In this document: piece by piece, positions 17,045 through 27,297 of the stretch
Numbering within the stretch: the stretch's first letter is position 1
Layout of the letters: each line of letters starts with the position of its first letter
Source of the DNA: WHSW01 sp963705955
GTDB taxonomy: Bacteria > Actinomycetota > Thermoleophilia > Solirubrobacterales > 70-9
Length of the DNA: 64,000 nucleotides
Direction: 5' to 3'
Assembly (NCBI GenBank): GCA_963705955.1
Contig: CAVPLH010000006.1
Coordinates: 1,178,001-1,242,000 of the forward strand
Made by a program: the position numbers and the translations under genes
Notes under the pieces: model-generated
Told to the model about the DNA's origin: nothing
The model's input: the letters and a program-made list of their open reading frames with translations, nothing else
The model's database searches: none

Positions 17045-19663
17045 CTACTTGGCGGCCAGCCAGTCGGAGCCGACCCCGACCTCGACCGCGAGCGGTGGAT
17101 CGAGATCGAAGGCGGCGCACATCTCGCGGCGCGCGATCTCGGTCGCGGCGTCCATCTCGGCGCTCGGCCCCTCGAACAGGAGCTCGTCGTGGATCTGGAG
17201 GACCAGCTCGGTGCTCAGGCCCGCCTCCGAGAGCGCGCGATGGCAGCGCACCATCGCGACCTTGATGATGTCGGCCGCCGTTCCCTGGATCACGGTGTTG
17301 ACCGCCAGGCGCTCGCCGAGCAGGCGGCGCTGGCGGTTCGAGGAGCGAAGCTCGGGGATGTTCCGCCGGCGCCCCATCAGCGTCTTCACGAAGCCGCGCT
17401 CCTCCGCGCTCGCGACCGTCGCCTCGATGAACGTCCTCACCGCCGGGAAGCGCTCGAAGTAGCGATCGATGTAGACGGCTGCCTCGTCGCGCTCGATGTT
17501 CAGCCGGTCGGCGAGCCCGAACGCGGAGAGCCCGTACGCGATCCCGTAATTGACCATCTTCGCCTTCGATCGCTCCGCCGGGGTGATCGCCTCCGGGTCG
17601 GCGCCGACGATCCCGGCGGCCGTCGCGGCGTGCACGTCCTCGCCGGAGGCGAAGATCTCGCGCAGCACGTCCTCCTCGGCGACGTGCGCGAGCACCCTGA
17701 GCTCGACCTGGTTGTAGTCGCAGGAAAGCAATCGCTTGCCGCGCTCGGCGACGAAGCACGAGCGCACCGGGCGGCCGACCTCGGAGCGGATCGGGATGTT
17801 CTGCAGGTTCGGGTTCGTGCTCGAGAGCCGGCCGGTCGCCGCCGTCACCTGGTTGAAGGTGGTGTGGATCCGGCCGTCGTCGTCGACCAGGCCCGGCAGC
17901 GAGTCGAGATAGGTGTTCTTGAGCTTCGTCAGCTCGCGCCAGCGCTCGACCTTCTCGACGATCGGGTGCTCGTCGCGAAGCTGGCCGAGGACGCGGGCGT
18001 CGGTCGAGAACCCGGTCTTGCCGCGCCGCTTCTTGGTCAGCGCGAGCTCGTCGAAGAACACCGTCGCCAGCTGCTGGGGCGAACCGATCGTGAACTCGTG
18101 CCCGGCGAGGTCGTAGATCTCTCGCTCGAGCTCGGCGATCTGCTCCTCCATCCCGGTGCCGATCTCGGCCAGCCGCTCCGTGTCGAGGCGGAGCCCGAGC
18201 CGCTCCATCTCGGCCAGCACCTCGATCAGCGGCATCTCGACCTCGTTCAGCAGCCGCTCGACCCCGAACTCCGTCAGTCGCTCGCGCTGGCGCTCGGCGA
18301 GCTCCCCGGCAAGCCGTGCGTCAACCGCCGGATCGCCGGCCGCCTCGCCCTCCTCGGCGGCGAGCGAGAGCTGTCCCTGCTCGGCTGCTGCCGGAGCCGC
18401 GGCGAGCCCGGCGTCGGCCGCAAGCTCGTGCAGGTCGTAGGTTCGGCGAGCCGGATCGATCAGGTACGCGGCGACCATCGTGTCGTGGGCGAGGTGGAGC
18501 CCTTCGGGCCGCGCCGCGGCGAGCAGGCTGCGGCGCCCGTGGCCGCCCAGTCCCTTGACGTCGTGGCCGATCAGCGGATGGTCGCGAAGCTCGCCGGCCA
18601 GGGCGGCGAGGTCGGCCGCATCGCCGGAGACGACCTTCGCACCGTCGCTGCCCGCCCAGCGCCCGCCGCCGATCGCGACCGCGATCGGCCCGTCGGCGAG
18701 GTCCGCCGGGGTCCCCTCCTCGGCGTCGACCTCGATCGTCTCCTCGACCATCCGCCCCGGGACGACCTCGTCCCACTCGTCGTCGAGGCGCTGGATCACC
18801 GCCCGCAGCTCGAACTCGTTCGCCGCGTCGCGCAGCTTCGAGCGGTCGGGCGAGGAGCGCAGCTCCTCGGTGATCGCCATCGGCACGGCGACGTCCTCGA
18901 CCATCGTCGCCAGCTGCTTCGAGACCCGGGCGTCGTCGGCGTGCACGGTGAGGTTCTGCTTCCGCTTCGCCCCCGAGATCTCGCCCACCGCTCCGAGGAC
19001 GTCCTCGAGCGAGCCGTACTGCTGAAGCAGCTGCGCCGCGGTCTTGTCGCCGATCCCCGGCACGCCCGGGATGTTGTCGGAGGTGTCGCCCTTGAGACCG
19101 ATGAAGTCGGTGACCAGCTCGGGCGGAACCCCGTAGCGCTCGATCACGCCCTCGCGGTCGTAGACCTTCGTGTCGGTTACGCCGCGCGAAGTGGTCATCA
19201 CCCGGATCCCGTCGCCGACCAGCTGGTAGACGTCGCGGTCGCCGGAGACGATCATCACCGGGATCCCGGCGCCGGATGCCTGGCGCGCCAGGGTGGCGAT
19301 CACGTCGTCCGCCTCATAGCCCTCGACCGAGACGTTGCGAAACCCGAACGCCTCGGCCAGCGGCGCCAGGTGCGGCCACTGCTCCTTGAGCAGGTCCGGG
19401 CGTGACTTGCGCTGCGCCTTGTACTCGGCGTAGACGTTCTCCCGGCCCGACCACCCCTTGTCCCAGGCGACGACGACGGCCTTCGGCGAGTGGTCGATGA
19501 GGATCTTGGCCATCATCGAGGCGAACCCGTAGATCGCGTTCGTCGGCCGCCCGTCCGCGGTTGCGATCGACTCCGGGAGCGCGAAGAACGCCCGATAGGC
19601 GAGCGAGTTCCCATCGATCAGGAACAGCTCCTCGCCGCGCTTCTCCGCCGCCTTCTTCGCCAC
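17045..19663 (-). CDS. polA: DNA polymerase I
   Basis: 872 residues. The N-terminal 5' nuclease has FLIDGNSLAYRAFFALP, GYEADDVIATLAR and SGDRDVYQLV. The polymerase domain has SCDYNQVELRVLAHVA (motif A Asp), RSKAKMVNYGIAYG (motif B Lys/Tyr) and LQIHDELLFE (motif C, His-Asp). The middle 3'-5' exonuclease fold is kept but lacks the DxE pair and the later Asp residues, so proofreading is predicted to be absent. The GTG at 19663 lies 6 nt after TAAGAT, which suggests a leaderless mRNA. Divergent from the malic enzyme. Confidence 0.95.
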   Translation of the reverse strand: MAKKAAEKRGEELFLIDGNSLAYRAFFALPESIATADGRPTNAIYGFASMMAKILIDHSPKAVVVAWDKGWSGRENVYAEYKAQRKSRPDLLKEQWPHLAPLAEAFGFRNVSVEGYEADDVIATLARQASGAGIPVMIVSGDRDVYQLVGDGIRVMTTSRGVTDTKVYDREGVIERYGVPPELVTDFIGLKGDTSDNIPGVPGIGDKTAAQLLQQYGSLEDVLGAVGEISGAKRKQNLTVHADDARVSKQLATMVEDVAVPMAITEELRSSPDRSKLRDAANEFELRAVIQRLDDEWDEVVPGRMVEETIEVDAEEGTPADLADGPIAVAIGGGRWAGSDGAKVVSGDAADLAALAGELRDHPLIGHDVKGLGGHGRRSLLAAARPEGLHLAHDTMVAAYLIDPARRTYDLHELAADAGLAAAPAAAEQGQLSLAAEEGEAAGDPAVDARLAGELAERQRERLTEFGVERLLNEVEMPLIEVLAEMERLGLRLDTERLAEIGTGMEEQIAELEREIYDLAGHEFTIGSPQQLATVFFDELALTKKRRGKTGFSTDARVLGQLRDEHPIVEKVERWRELTKLKNTYLDSLPGLVDDDGRIHTTFNQVTAATGRLSSTNPNLQNIPIRSEVGRPVRSCFVAERGKRLLSCDYNQVELRVLAHVAEEDVLREIFASGEDVHAATAAGIVGADPEAITPAERSKAKMVNYGIAYGLSAFGLADRLNIERDEAAVYIDRYFERFPAVRTFIEATVASAEERGFVKTLMGRRRNIPELRSSNRQRRLLGERLAVNTVIQGTAADIIKVAMVRCHRALSEAGLSTELVLQIHDELLFEGPSAEMDAATEIARREMCAAFDLDPPLAVEVGVGSDWLAAK

Positions 19664-19669
19664 CCCTTG

Positions 19670-19675
19670 ATCTTA
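19670..19675 (-). promoter_or_regulatory. -10 element TAAGAT, 6 nt before the polA GTG
   Basis: Six bases separate the hexamer from the start codon, so the transcript would start at or next to the GTG. The leuS gene has the identical hexamer, spacing and start codon. Confidence 0.5.
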
Positions 19676-19724
19676 TGTACCGCCACTGGCGCCTGGGCCC
19701 CTCCGGCCGGCTTCGTCCCCCGCC

Positions 19725-19730
19725 TAGAAT
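19725..19730 (+). promoter_or_regulatory. -10 element TAGAAT, 9 nt before the malic enzyme GTG
   Basis: The hexamer lies 50 bp from the divergent polA -10 element. The 9-nt distance implies a leaderless transcript; no Shine-Dalgarno sequence is seen. Confidence 0.5.
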
Positions 19731-19739
19731 CCAGCGCCC

Positions 19740-21188
<1,449 letters not shown>

Positions 21189-21218
21189 GCGAAGCCCTCA
21201 CGGGTAGAAAGGCTTGCG

Positions 21219-22130
21219 ATGCGTGTTCTCGTCACCGGTGCCAGCGGCCTGATCGGATCCGCCGTCTGCGACGCGCTGCTCGCGCGCGGCGACGAGGTCG
21301 TCGGGCTGAGCCGCGACCCGGGGAAGGCGAGGGGCTCCCACCCGACCGTCTCCTGGCACGCCTGGGATCCGGCCAACGAGCGCCCCGCCGAAGCCGTGTT
21401 CGAGCGCGTCGACGCGGTCGTCAACCTGGTCGGCGAGGAGATCAACCAGCGGCTCACCCCGGAGGCGAAGCAGCGGATTCACGAGAGCCGCGTCCGGGCG
21501 ACGAAGAACCTCGTCGACGCGATGCTGGCGGCGAGCCCGTCGCCGGCTACTCTGGTCAGCCAGGCGGCGATCGGAATCTATGGCGATCGGGGCGACGCGG
21601 TCCTCGACGAGTCCGCGCCTCCCGCTGACGGGTTTCTCCCCCAGCTCGTGGTCGAGTGGGAGCACGAGGCGCGGCAGGCGGAGGCGGGCGGCGTCCGGGT
21701 CGTCGTGCTGCGCACCGGGCTGATCCTCGACCCCGAGGGCGGGCTGCTGAAGCAGCTCGTGCCACCGTTCCGGTTCGGGCTCGGCGGTCCGCTCGCCGGA
21801 GGGGCCTGGTACATGCCGTGGATACACCGAGACGACGAGGTCGGGCTGATCCTCTGGGCGATCGACAACCCGAGCGTCAGCGGGACGCTCAACGCGACCG
21901 CACCGAGCCCGGTCACCAACAGCGAATTCTCGAAAGCACTCGGCGCCGCGCTGCACCGGCCGTCGTTTCTCCCGGCGCCGAAGCTCGCCGTCGTCGCGAT
22001 GCGCGGACCGGAGCTCGCCGAGCAGATCGTCGGCAGCCACAGGGTGATCCCGCGACGCGCCCAGGACCTCGGCTACGCGTTCCGCTACAGCGAGGTCGAG
22101 CCGGCGCTGCGCGACCTGCTCGAGCGCTGA
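21219..22130 (+). CDS. TIGR01777-type NAD-dependent epimerase (SDR39U1-like)
   Basis: 303 residues. The Rossmann motif is VLVTGASGLIGSAVCDAL. The family hallmarks are DAVVNLVGEEINQRLTPEAK, IHESRVRATKNLVDAM, VSQAAIGIYGDRGD and MPWIHRDDEVGLILWAI, with a C-terminal DUF1731-type part (PAPKLAVVAMRG...IVGSHRVIPRRA). This extended-SDR family is widespread and its reaction is not established. It follows the malic enzyme by 30 bp and may share its transcript. Confidence 0.88.
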   Translation: MRVLVTGASGLIGSAVCDALLARGDEVVGLSRDPGKARGSHPTVSWHAWDPANERPAEAVFERVDAVVNLVGEEINQRLTPEAKQRIHESRVRATKNLVDAMLAASPSPATLVSQAAIGIYGDRGDAVLDESAPPADGFLPQLVVEWEHEARQAEAGGVRVVVLRTGLILDPEGGLLKQLVPPFRFGLGGPLAGGAWYMPWIHRDDEVGLILWAIDNPSVSGTLNATAPSPVTNSEFSKALGAALHRPSFLPAPKLAVVAMRGPELAEQIVGSHRVIPRRAQDLGYAFRYSEVEPALRDLLER

Positions 22131-22139
22131 GCGCCGCGC

Positions 22140-23297
22140 CTACCGCGCGCTGAGCCCGGCCGCGGGGACCGGGTGGCCGCCGATGATCCGGTAGCCGGTC
22201 AGCCGCGCGAGTGTGGTGTCGCCGACGTCGTCGATCGAGTAGCGACCGACGACCGAGTCGCGATCGGCGGTGTCGAAGAAGGCGTGGACGACGGACGCCC
22301 GGTCCCCGGGGTCCGAGGCGCGGTCGATCGCGTCGAGGATCGCCGCCATCGCCTCGTAGCCGTAGGCCGCGTAACGGCCAGGGGCGCGGTGGTAGCGAGC
22401 CTCGAAGCGGCGGCTCAGCTGTTGACCGCGGGGCGGGAGCTGGGACGGAGCGAGCGCGGCCGATGTCGCCAGGGTCCCGTCGGGTTGCGCCTCGACGGCG
22501 CCCGGGACGAGCTCGGCATCGGAGGTCAGCAGCCGGCCGCCGAAGCCGCGCGTGATCGCCACCGGCTCGCGATCGGGCTCGCCGCCGTAGAAGATCAGCT
22601 GCGCCCCCCGCCGGGTGATCTCGGCGCCCGCGAGCGTGTCCTCGAAAACGGCCACCATGTCCCTTCCGAACCGCGACCCGTCGGAGACGGTCGCGACCCG
22701 GCGGACGCCGAGCCGGCGCACCCACCCGGCTGCCGCCCGCGCCTGGGCGTCGTCGGCGGGGATCACGCGGGCGAAGGTGCGCTGGCCCGACGGCTGCGCG
22801 TCGGGGAGATCGTCCGAACCCGGAAAGGGAGCGACGAGATCGACCGCGCCGCTGGCCGGCGAGACCTGGAGCAGGCTCGCCTCGTTGGTGATCGGCACGG
22901 AGGCGCGTGACGCCCCCGAGTCGAACTCCCCGAGGTAGGCGATCGCGGTCGAGTCCTCGGTCGCGGTGCGGGCGTCGGCGGCGGCCTGCGCCGGCGTCCA
23001 CGCGGCGCTGCGCGCCGGGCCCTCGGTGTCGTCGAGGTAGCGCGCCCTGACCTCGACGCCGGCGGCCGCACCACCGGCGTCGACGAGCGCCAGGCGGGCG
23101 CCATCGGCGATATCCCGTCCGTCGACCGCGCTCGGCCCGCGCAGCGGCAGGCTGACGTAGACGGTGAGGCTCTCGGCGCCCCCTCCGTCACCGCCCCCAC
23201 AGCCCGACAGCAACGCGGCGACGACCACTGCCGCGCCCGCGAGGGTGCTTGCGCCGCGCAGGGTGAGCGGGCGACTAACCGAGGAACGGCTGCGCAA
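22140..23297 (-). CDS. Type 1 periplasmic binding (branched-chain amino acid ABC-like) lipoprotein
   Basis: 385 residues from a TTG at 23297 that follows GAGGAA by 8 nt and overlaps the end of the PFK gene. The lipoprotein signal is STLAGAAVVVAALLSGCGG (lipobox LSGC). The body has TVYVSLPLRGPSAVDGRDIADGARLAL, YLGEFDSGASRASVPITNE and VRRVATVSDGSRFGRDM, the layout of Leu/Ile/Val-binding proteins. No transporter genes are nearby, so it may be a sensor-type or orphan binding protein. Confidence 0.8.
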   Translation of the reverse strand: MRSRSSVSRPLTLRGASTLAGAAVVVAALLSGCGGGDGGGAESLTVYVSLPLRGPSAVDGRDIADGARLALVDAGGAAAGVEVRARYLDDTEGPARSAAWTPAQAAADARTATEDSTAIAYLGEFDSGASRASVPITNEASLLQVSPASGAVDLVAPFPGSDDLPDAQPSGQRTFARVIPADDAQARAAAGWVRRLGVRRVATVSDGSRFGRDMVAVFEDTLAGAEITRRGAQLIFYGGEPDREPVAITRGFGGRLLTSDAELVPGAVEAQPDGTLATSAALAPSQLPPRGQQLSRRFEARYHRAPGRYAAYGYEAMAAILDAIDRASDPGDRASVVHAFFDTADRDSVVGRYSIDDVGDTTLARLTGYRIIGGHPVPAAGLSAR

Positions 23298-24306
23298 CCG
23301 CGTATTCCTCGGGCGAGACCGTGCGCAGCTCGGCGACCGCTTCCGCGAGCGGCACGAGCTCGATCCGGGTCCCGCGGAGCGCCGGCATCGTTCCCCAACG
23401 GCGCTCACCCGCGGCGTCGATCGCGGCGACGCCGAACCGGGTCGCGAGCACGCGGTCGTACGCGGTCGGCGTACCGCCGCGCTGGATGTGGCCAAGGACG
23501 ACGGCGCGGGTCTCGAACCCGGTGCGCTGCTCGATCTCGCGCTCGAGCCGCTGGCCGATCCCACCGAGCCGGACATGGCCGAACTCGTCCGTCTCTCCCG
23601 CCGCGACCTCCATCGTCCCCTCCCTCGGGGTCGCGCCCTCGGCGGCGACGACGATCGAGAAGAAGCGACCGCGCTGGTGGCGGCGGCGAATCAGCCCGCA
23701 GACATCGTCGATGTCGAACGGCTGCTCGGGGATCAGGATCACGTCGCCTCCGCCGGCGACCCCCGAGTAGAGCGCGATCCAGCCCGCGTGGCGTCCCATC
23801 ACCTCGACCACCATGACGCGATGATGGGACTCGGCGGTGGTGTGCAGGCGGTCGATCGCCTCGGTCGCCACCTGGAGCGCGGTGTCGAAGCCGAACGTGA
23901 CATCGGTCGCGCCGATGTCGTTGTCGATCGTCTTCGGCACACCGACGACGTTCAGCGAGTGCTCGGCGTGAAGCCGGTTGGCGGCGCCGAGCGTGTCCTC
24001 GCCGCCGATCGCGATCAACCCGTCGAGGCCGAGCTCATCGATGCTCGCGGAGATCCGGTCGGGGCCGTCGGGATCCTTGAGCGGGTTCGTGCGCGAGGTG
24101 CCGAGAATGGTCCCGCCCCGGGGCAGGATCCCCCGGGTCGACTCGATCGTCAGCGGCTCGGCGTCGGCCTCCAGCGGCCCGCGCCATCCGTCCCGGAACC
24201 CGATGATCTCGTGCCCGCCGAGGTCGATTCCCTTGCGGACGATCGCGCGGATGACCGCGTTCAGACCCGGACAGTCGCCGCCGCCGGTGAGAACTCCGAA
24301 TCGCAC
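23275..24306 (-). CDS. 6-phosphofructokinase, pyrophosphate-dependent type
   Basis: 343 residues starting at a GTG. Key motifs are TGGGDCPGLNAVIR, IGGEDTLGAAN, VPKTIDNDIGATD, FGFDTA, VEVMGRHAGWIAL and LGHIQRGGTPTAYDR. The Asp of GGED (E. coli Gly104 position) and the Lys of PKTIDND (position 124) are the residues known to favour PPi over ATP. The protein closely resembles the actinomycete PPi-PFK of Amycolatopsis as I recall it. It makes fructose 1,6-bisphosphate reversibly. A -10-like TATGTT is 6 nt before the start. Confidence 0.88.
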   Translation of the reverse strand: MRFGVLTGGGDCPGLNAVIRAIVRKGIDLGGHEIIGFRDGWRGPLEADAEPLTIESTRGILPRGGTILGTSRTNPLKDPDGPDRISASIDELGLDGLIAIGGEDTLGAANRLHAEHSLNVVGVPKTIDNDIGATDVTFGFDTALQVATEAIDRLHTTAESHHRVMVVEVMGRHAGWIALYSGVAGGGDVILIPEQPFDIDDVCGLIRRRHQRGRFFSIVVAAEGATPREGTMEVAAGETDEFGHVRLGGIGQRLEREIEQRTGFETRAVVLGHIQRGGTPTAYDRVLATRFGVAAIDAAGERRWGTMPALRGTRIELVPLAEAVAELRTVSPEEYAVAQPFLG

Positions 24307-24312
24307 CCGGGC

Positions 24313-24318
24313 AACATA
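24313..24318 (-). promoter_or_regulatory. -10-like TATGTT, 6 nt before the PFK GTG
   Basis: Its position matches the leaderless pattern of polA and leuS. The hexamer is weaker than theirs. Confidence 0.35.
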
Positions 24319-24349
24319 CCCGCCGCGCGCCCGGGCCTCGATCGTCGGC

Positions 24350-24511
24350 TCAGGTCTTCATCCAGTCGATCAGCGGCTTCGCCCAGCGGTCGAGGACGCC
24401 GTTCAGGAGGATGAACAGGAAGATCAACGCGGCGACGGTGCCGCCGAGCGAGAAGGCGTAGGCGACGATCAGCGCGATCAGGCCGATCACCGTGAAAACG
24501 AGCAGTCGCAC
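24350..24511 (-). CDS. Small single-pass or two-helix membrane protein, 53 residues
   Basis: GTG at 24511 to TGA at 24350. The hydrophobic stretch VFTVIGLIALIVAYAFSL is followed by VAALIFLFILLNGVL, then a charged end (DRWAKPLIDWMKT). It lies 18 bp after trpA and 43 bp before the PFK gene, in the same direction. It has the size and charge pattern of small membrane proteins found beside metabolic genes. No family recognised. Confidence 0.6.
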   Translation of the reverse strand: MRLLVFTVIGLIALIVAYAFSLGGTVAALIFLFILLNGVLDRWAKPLIDWMKT

Positions 24512-24529
24512 GTGCCGAAATCTAGCCGC

Positions 24530-25324
24530 TCAGCGTGACATCGCGGCGCGTGCCGCACCGAGGAACTCGGCCACGGCCCGGGCGGCCGCGGGCGCGCCGT
24601 CGGCCTCGGCGGCCGCGCGGACGAGTCGGGTGCCGATGATCACGCCGTCGGCGATCGCCCCCACCTGCGCCGCCAGCTCGGGGGTCCCGACCCCGAATCC
24701 GACCGCGACCGGGACCGCCGCGTCGGCCCTCGTCCCGGCGACGAGGTCCCCGAGCGATGCCGGGAGCTCGTCTCGCTCGCCGGTCGTGCGGGTGTCGGAG
24801 ACGACGTAGACGAACCCGCGCGCCGCCGCGCAGATCTCCGCCCGGCGCGCCGGCGGGGTGGTCGGAGCCACGAGCGGCACCAGCGCGAGCCCGGCGGCCT
24901 CCAGTGCGGCCGAGATCTCGGCGCCCTCCTCGACCGGCAGGTCGGGGACGATCGCCCCCGCGCCGCCGGCGTCGGCGAGCGCCCCGGCGAACCGCTCCGG
25001 GCCGCGGGCGAGGACCATGTTCGCGTAGGCCATCGCGACCACGGGGACCCGCCCGGAGAACCGGGTGCAGTCCTCGAGCACGGTGTCGAGCGTCGCGCCG
25101 GCCGCCAGGGCGCGGGTCGCAGCCGCGTGGATCACGGGGCCGTCGGCGAGCGGATCCGAGTAGGGCACGCCGAGCTCGATCAGATCGGCCCCCGCGTCGA
25201 CGTAGGCCTCGGCGACGGCGGCGGAGGTCTCGCGATCGGGGAAGCCGCCCATCATGTACGGCATCAGCGCGGCCCGCCCCTCCCCCGCCGCCGCCGCGAA
25301 CCCGGCGGCGATCCGATCAGCCAT
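24530..25324 (-). CDS. trpA: Tryptophan synthase alpha subunit
   Basis: 264 residues. The catalytic Glu is in ADLIELGVPYSDPLADGPVI, where the Asp of the SDP motif is the second acidic residue. The C-terminal GFGVGTPELAAQVGAIADGVIIGT carries the phosphate site. It cleaves indole-3-glycerol phosphate and passes indole to TrpB. Its start overlaps the trpB stop by 8 bp, as expected for a coupled pair. Confidence 0.95.
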   Translation of the reverse strand: MADRIAAGFAAAAGEGRAALMPYMMGGFPDRETSAAVAEAYVDAGADLIELGVPYSDPLADGPVIHAAATRALAAGATLDTVLEDCTRFSGRVPVVAMAYANMVLARGPERFAGALADAGGAGAIVPDLPVEEGAEISAALEAAGLALVPLVAPTTPPARRAEICAAARGFVYVVSDTRTTGERDELPASLGDLVAGTRADAAVPVAVGFGVGTPELAAQVGAIADGVIIGTRLVRAAAEADGAPAAARAVAEFLGAARAAMSR

Positions 25325-26543
25325 CGCCGAGCAGCTCGACGACCTCGGCCAGATCCTTGTCGCCCCGGCCGCTGAGAGTCAGGACGTCGAAGCTCGCCGC
25401 GTCGCGATCCGGTGGTCCCGGATTGGCGAGCAGCCAGGCGATCGCGTGCGCCGGCTCGAGCGCCGGGATGATCCCCTCGAGCCTGGCGAGCTCGCGGAAG
25501 GCGCGCAGCGCGTCGTCGTCGGTGACCGCCTCGTAGCGGACCCGTCCGATATCGCGCAGATAGGCGTGCTCCGGTCCGACGCCCGGATAGTCGAGACCCG
25601 CGGAGACCGAATGCGCCTCGAGGATCTGCCCGTCGTCGTCGGCGAGCACCGAGGAGAGCGCGCCGTGGAGAACGCCGGCGCGCCCGGCGCTCAGCGAGGC
25701 GCCGTGGCGGCCGCTTGCGATCCCCTCCCCGCCCGCCTCGACGCCGATCAGCTCGACCTCCGGGTCATCGAGGAAGGCGGTGAACGTCCCGATCGCGTTC
25801 GAGCCGCCGCCGACGCAGGCGATCACCCGAGCCGGCAGCGTCCGCTCGGCGGCGATCGCCTGCTCGCGCGCCTCGTCGCCGATCACCCGCTGCAGGTCGC
25901 GGACCAGGGCCGGGTACGGCGCCGGCCCGACCGCCGACCCGATCACGTAGTGCGTGTCGGCGACGTTCGTCACCCAGTCGCGGATCGCGGCGCTGACCGC
26001 CTCCTTCAGGGTCCGGGCGCCCGCCTCGACCGGAGCGACCTCGGCGCCGAGCAGGCGCATTCGCTCGACGTTCGGCGCCTGGCGTCGCATGTCCTCCGTC
26101 CCCATGTAGACGACGCACCGGAGGCCGAGCAGCGCGGACGCGGTCGCCGCCGCGACGCCGTGCTGTCCGGCGCCCGTCTCGGCGATCAGCCGCGGCTTGC
26201 CCATCCGTTTCGCCAGCAGCGCCTGGCCGACGGCGTTGTTGATCTTGTGGGCACCCGTGTGGGCGAGGTCCTCGCGCTTCAGATAGATCCGCCTCCCGAC
26301 TCGATCGGAGAGCCGCGCGGCCGGATAGAGCGGCGTCGGGCGGCCGACGAAATCGCGCCCCAGACGCTCGAGCTCGGCGCGGAACGCGGGGTCGCGGCGC
26401 GCATCGGCCCAGGCGAGGGTGAGTTCGTCGAGGGCCGCGACGAGGACCTCGGGGACGAAGCGGCCGCCGTAGGGCCCGAAGCGCTCCTCGATCCCCGTCG
26501 CAGCGCCGATCCCGCCGGCCGCCCCCGAGGGCGCGCCGCTCAT
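25317..26543 (-). CDS. trpB: Tryptophan synthase beta subunit
   Basis: 408 residues. The ATG at 26543 overlaps the trpF TGA. Motifs are FGPYGGRFVPEVL, PLYPAARLS, KREDLAHTGAHKINNA (PLP-binding His-Lys), ETGAGQHGVAAATA, VGGGSNAIGTF and LSGRGDKDL. It is the PLP-dependent condensation of indole and serine. Direct neighbours are trpF and trpA. Confidence 0.96.
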   Translation of the reverse strand: MSGAPSGAAGGIGAATGIEERFGPYGGRFVPEVLVAALDELTLAWADARRDPAFRAELERLGRDFVGRPTPLYPAARLSDRVGRRIYLKREDLAHTGAHKINNAVGQALLAKRMGKPRLIAETGAGQHGVAAATASALLGLRCVVYMGTEDMRRQAPNVERMRLLGAEVAPVEAGARTLKEAVSAAIRDWVTNVADTHYVIGSAVGPAPYPALVRDLQRVIGDEAREQAIAAERTLPARVIACVGGGSNAIGTFTAFLDDPEVELIGVEAGGEGIASGRHGASLSAGRAGVLHGALSSVLADDDGQILEAHSVSAGLDYPGVGPEHAYLRDIGRVRYEAVTDDDALRAFRELARLEGIIPALEPAHAIAWLLANPGPPDRDAASFDVLTLSGRGDKDLAEVVELLGDG

Positions 26544-27187
26544 CCGGCGACCGCCTCGGGATCGCCCGAGGCGAGCCCGGCGCTCTCGGCGAAGGCGGCC
26601 ATTCGAGCGTGATCCTTGATCCCCGGCGCCGACTCGACCCCGCTCGCAACGTCGACCGCGAACGGCCGAGCGACCTCGATCGCCTGGCCGACGTTCTCGG
26701 CGCAGAGACCGCCGGCGAGGATCATCGGCACGGTCGAGCGACGCCCGCGGACCAGCTCCCAGTCGAAGCGCTCGCCGGTGCCGCCCGGCGCGCCCGGGCG
26801 GTGCGTGTCGAGCAGGTGATAGTCGGTGCGGTAGACCTCGGCCGCCTGGACGTCGGCGAAGCTGCGGACGCGAATCGCCTTGATCACCTTGCAGCCGGTG
26901 CGCCGCGCGGCCTCGCGGCAGAAGTCGGGGCCCTCGTCGCCGTGCAGCTGGAGCATCGCGAGCTGCTCGTCCTCGGCGGCGTGGGCGAGCTCGTCGAGGG
27001 TCGGATTGACGAACACCCCGACGATCTCGACCTGGCGGCGCAGCTCGGCGCTGATCTCGATCGCCGTCGCGGGGTCGCAGCGCCGGGGGCTCTGTGCCCA
27101 GTGGTTGAGGCCGATCGCCCAGGCTCCGACGCGAACCGCCTCGCGAGCGTCCTCGACCCCGGTGATGCCGCAGAACTTGACGCGCAT
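26540..27187 (-). CDS. trpF: Phosphoribosylanthranilate isomerase
   Basis: 215 residues. Motifs are VKFCGITGVEDA (catalytic Cys), QLHGDEGPDFC, DTHRPGAPGGTGERFDW and ILAGGLCAENVGQAI ... VDVASGVESAPGIKD (phosphate site). It isomerises PRA to CdRP. It is the first gene of the trpFBA unit, separated from trpEGDC by htrA and a strong hairpin. Confidence 0.95.
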   Translation of the reverse strand: MRVKFCGITGVEDAREAVRVGAWAIGLNHWAQSPRRCDPATAIEISAELRRQVEIVGVFVNPTLDELAHAAEDEQLAMLQLHGDEGPDFCREAARRTGCKVIKAIRVRSFADVQAAEVYRTDYHLLDTHRPGAPGGTGERFDWELVRGRRSTVPMILAGGLCAENVGQAIEVARPFAVDVASGVESAPGIKDHARMAAFAESAGLASGDPEAVAG

Positions 27188-27215
27188 ACGCCCCTAGGTT
27201 GGCAGACCAAATAGC

Positions 27216-27243
27216 GGTGGGCCGGCTTACCAGCCGGCCCACC
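27216..27243 (-). terminator. Strong inverted repeat between htrA and trpF
   Basis: Perfect 12-bp arms GGTGGGCCGGCT / AGCCGGCCCACC enclose a 4-base loop. It lies after the htrA stop and upstream of trpF on the minus strand. There is no T-run, so it would be a non-canonical terminator or an RNA-stabilising hairpin. Confidence 0.55.
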
Positions 27244-27297
27244 ACCGATCGGAGGATCCCTGGGAGGGTCCCTTACCGCTCCGCGCGTGGCGGGTGC

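Noticed and set aside
17024..19405. Long open frame of about 790 codons on the plus strand
   Set aside because: It is the antisense shadow of polA in a GC-rich gene. The polA product has all expected motifs; the shadow is Arg/Asp-rich without any domain.
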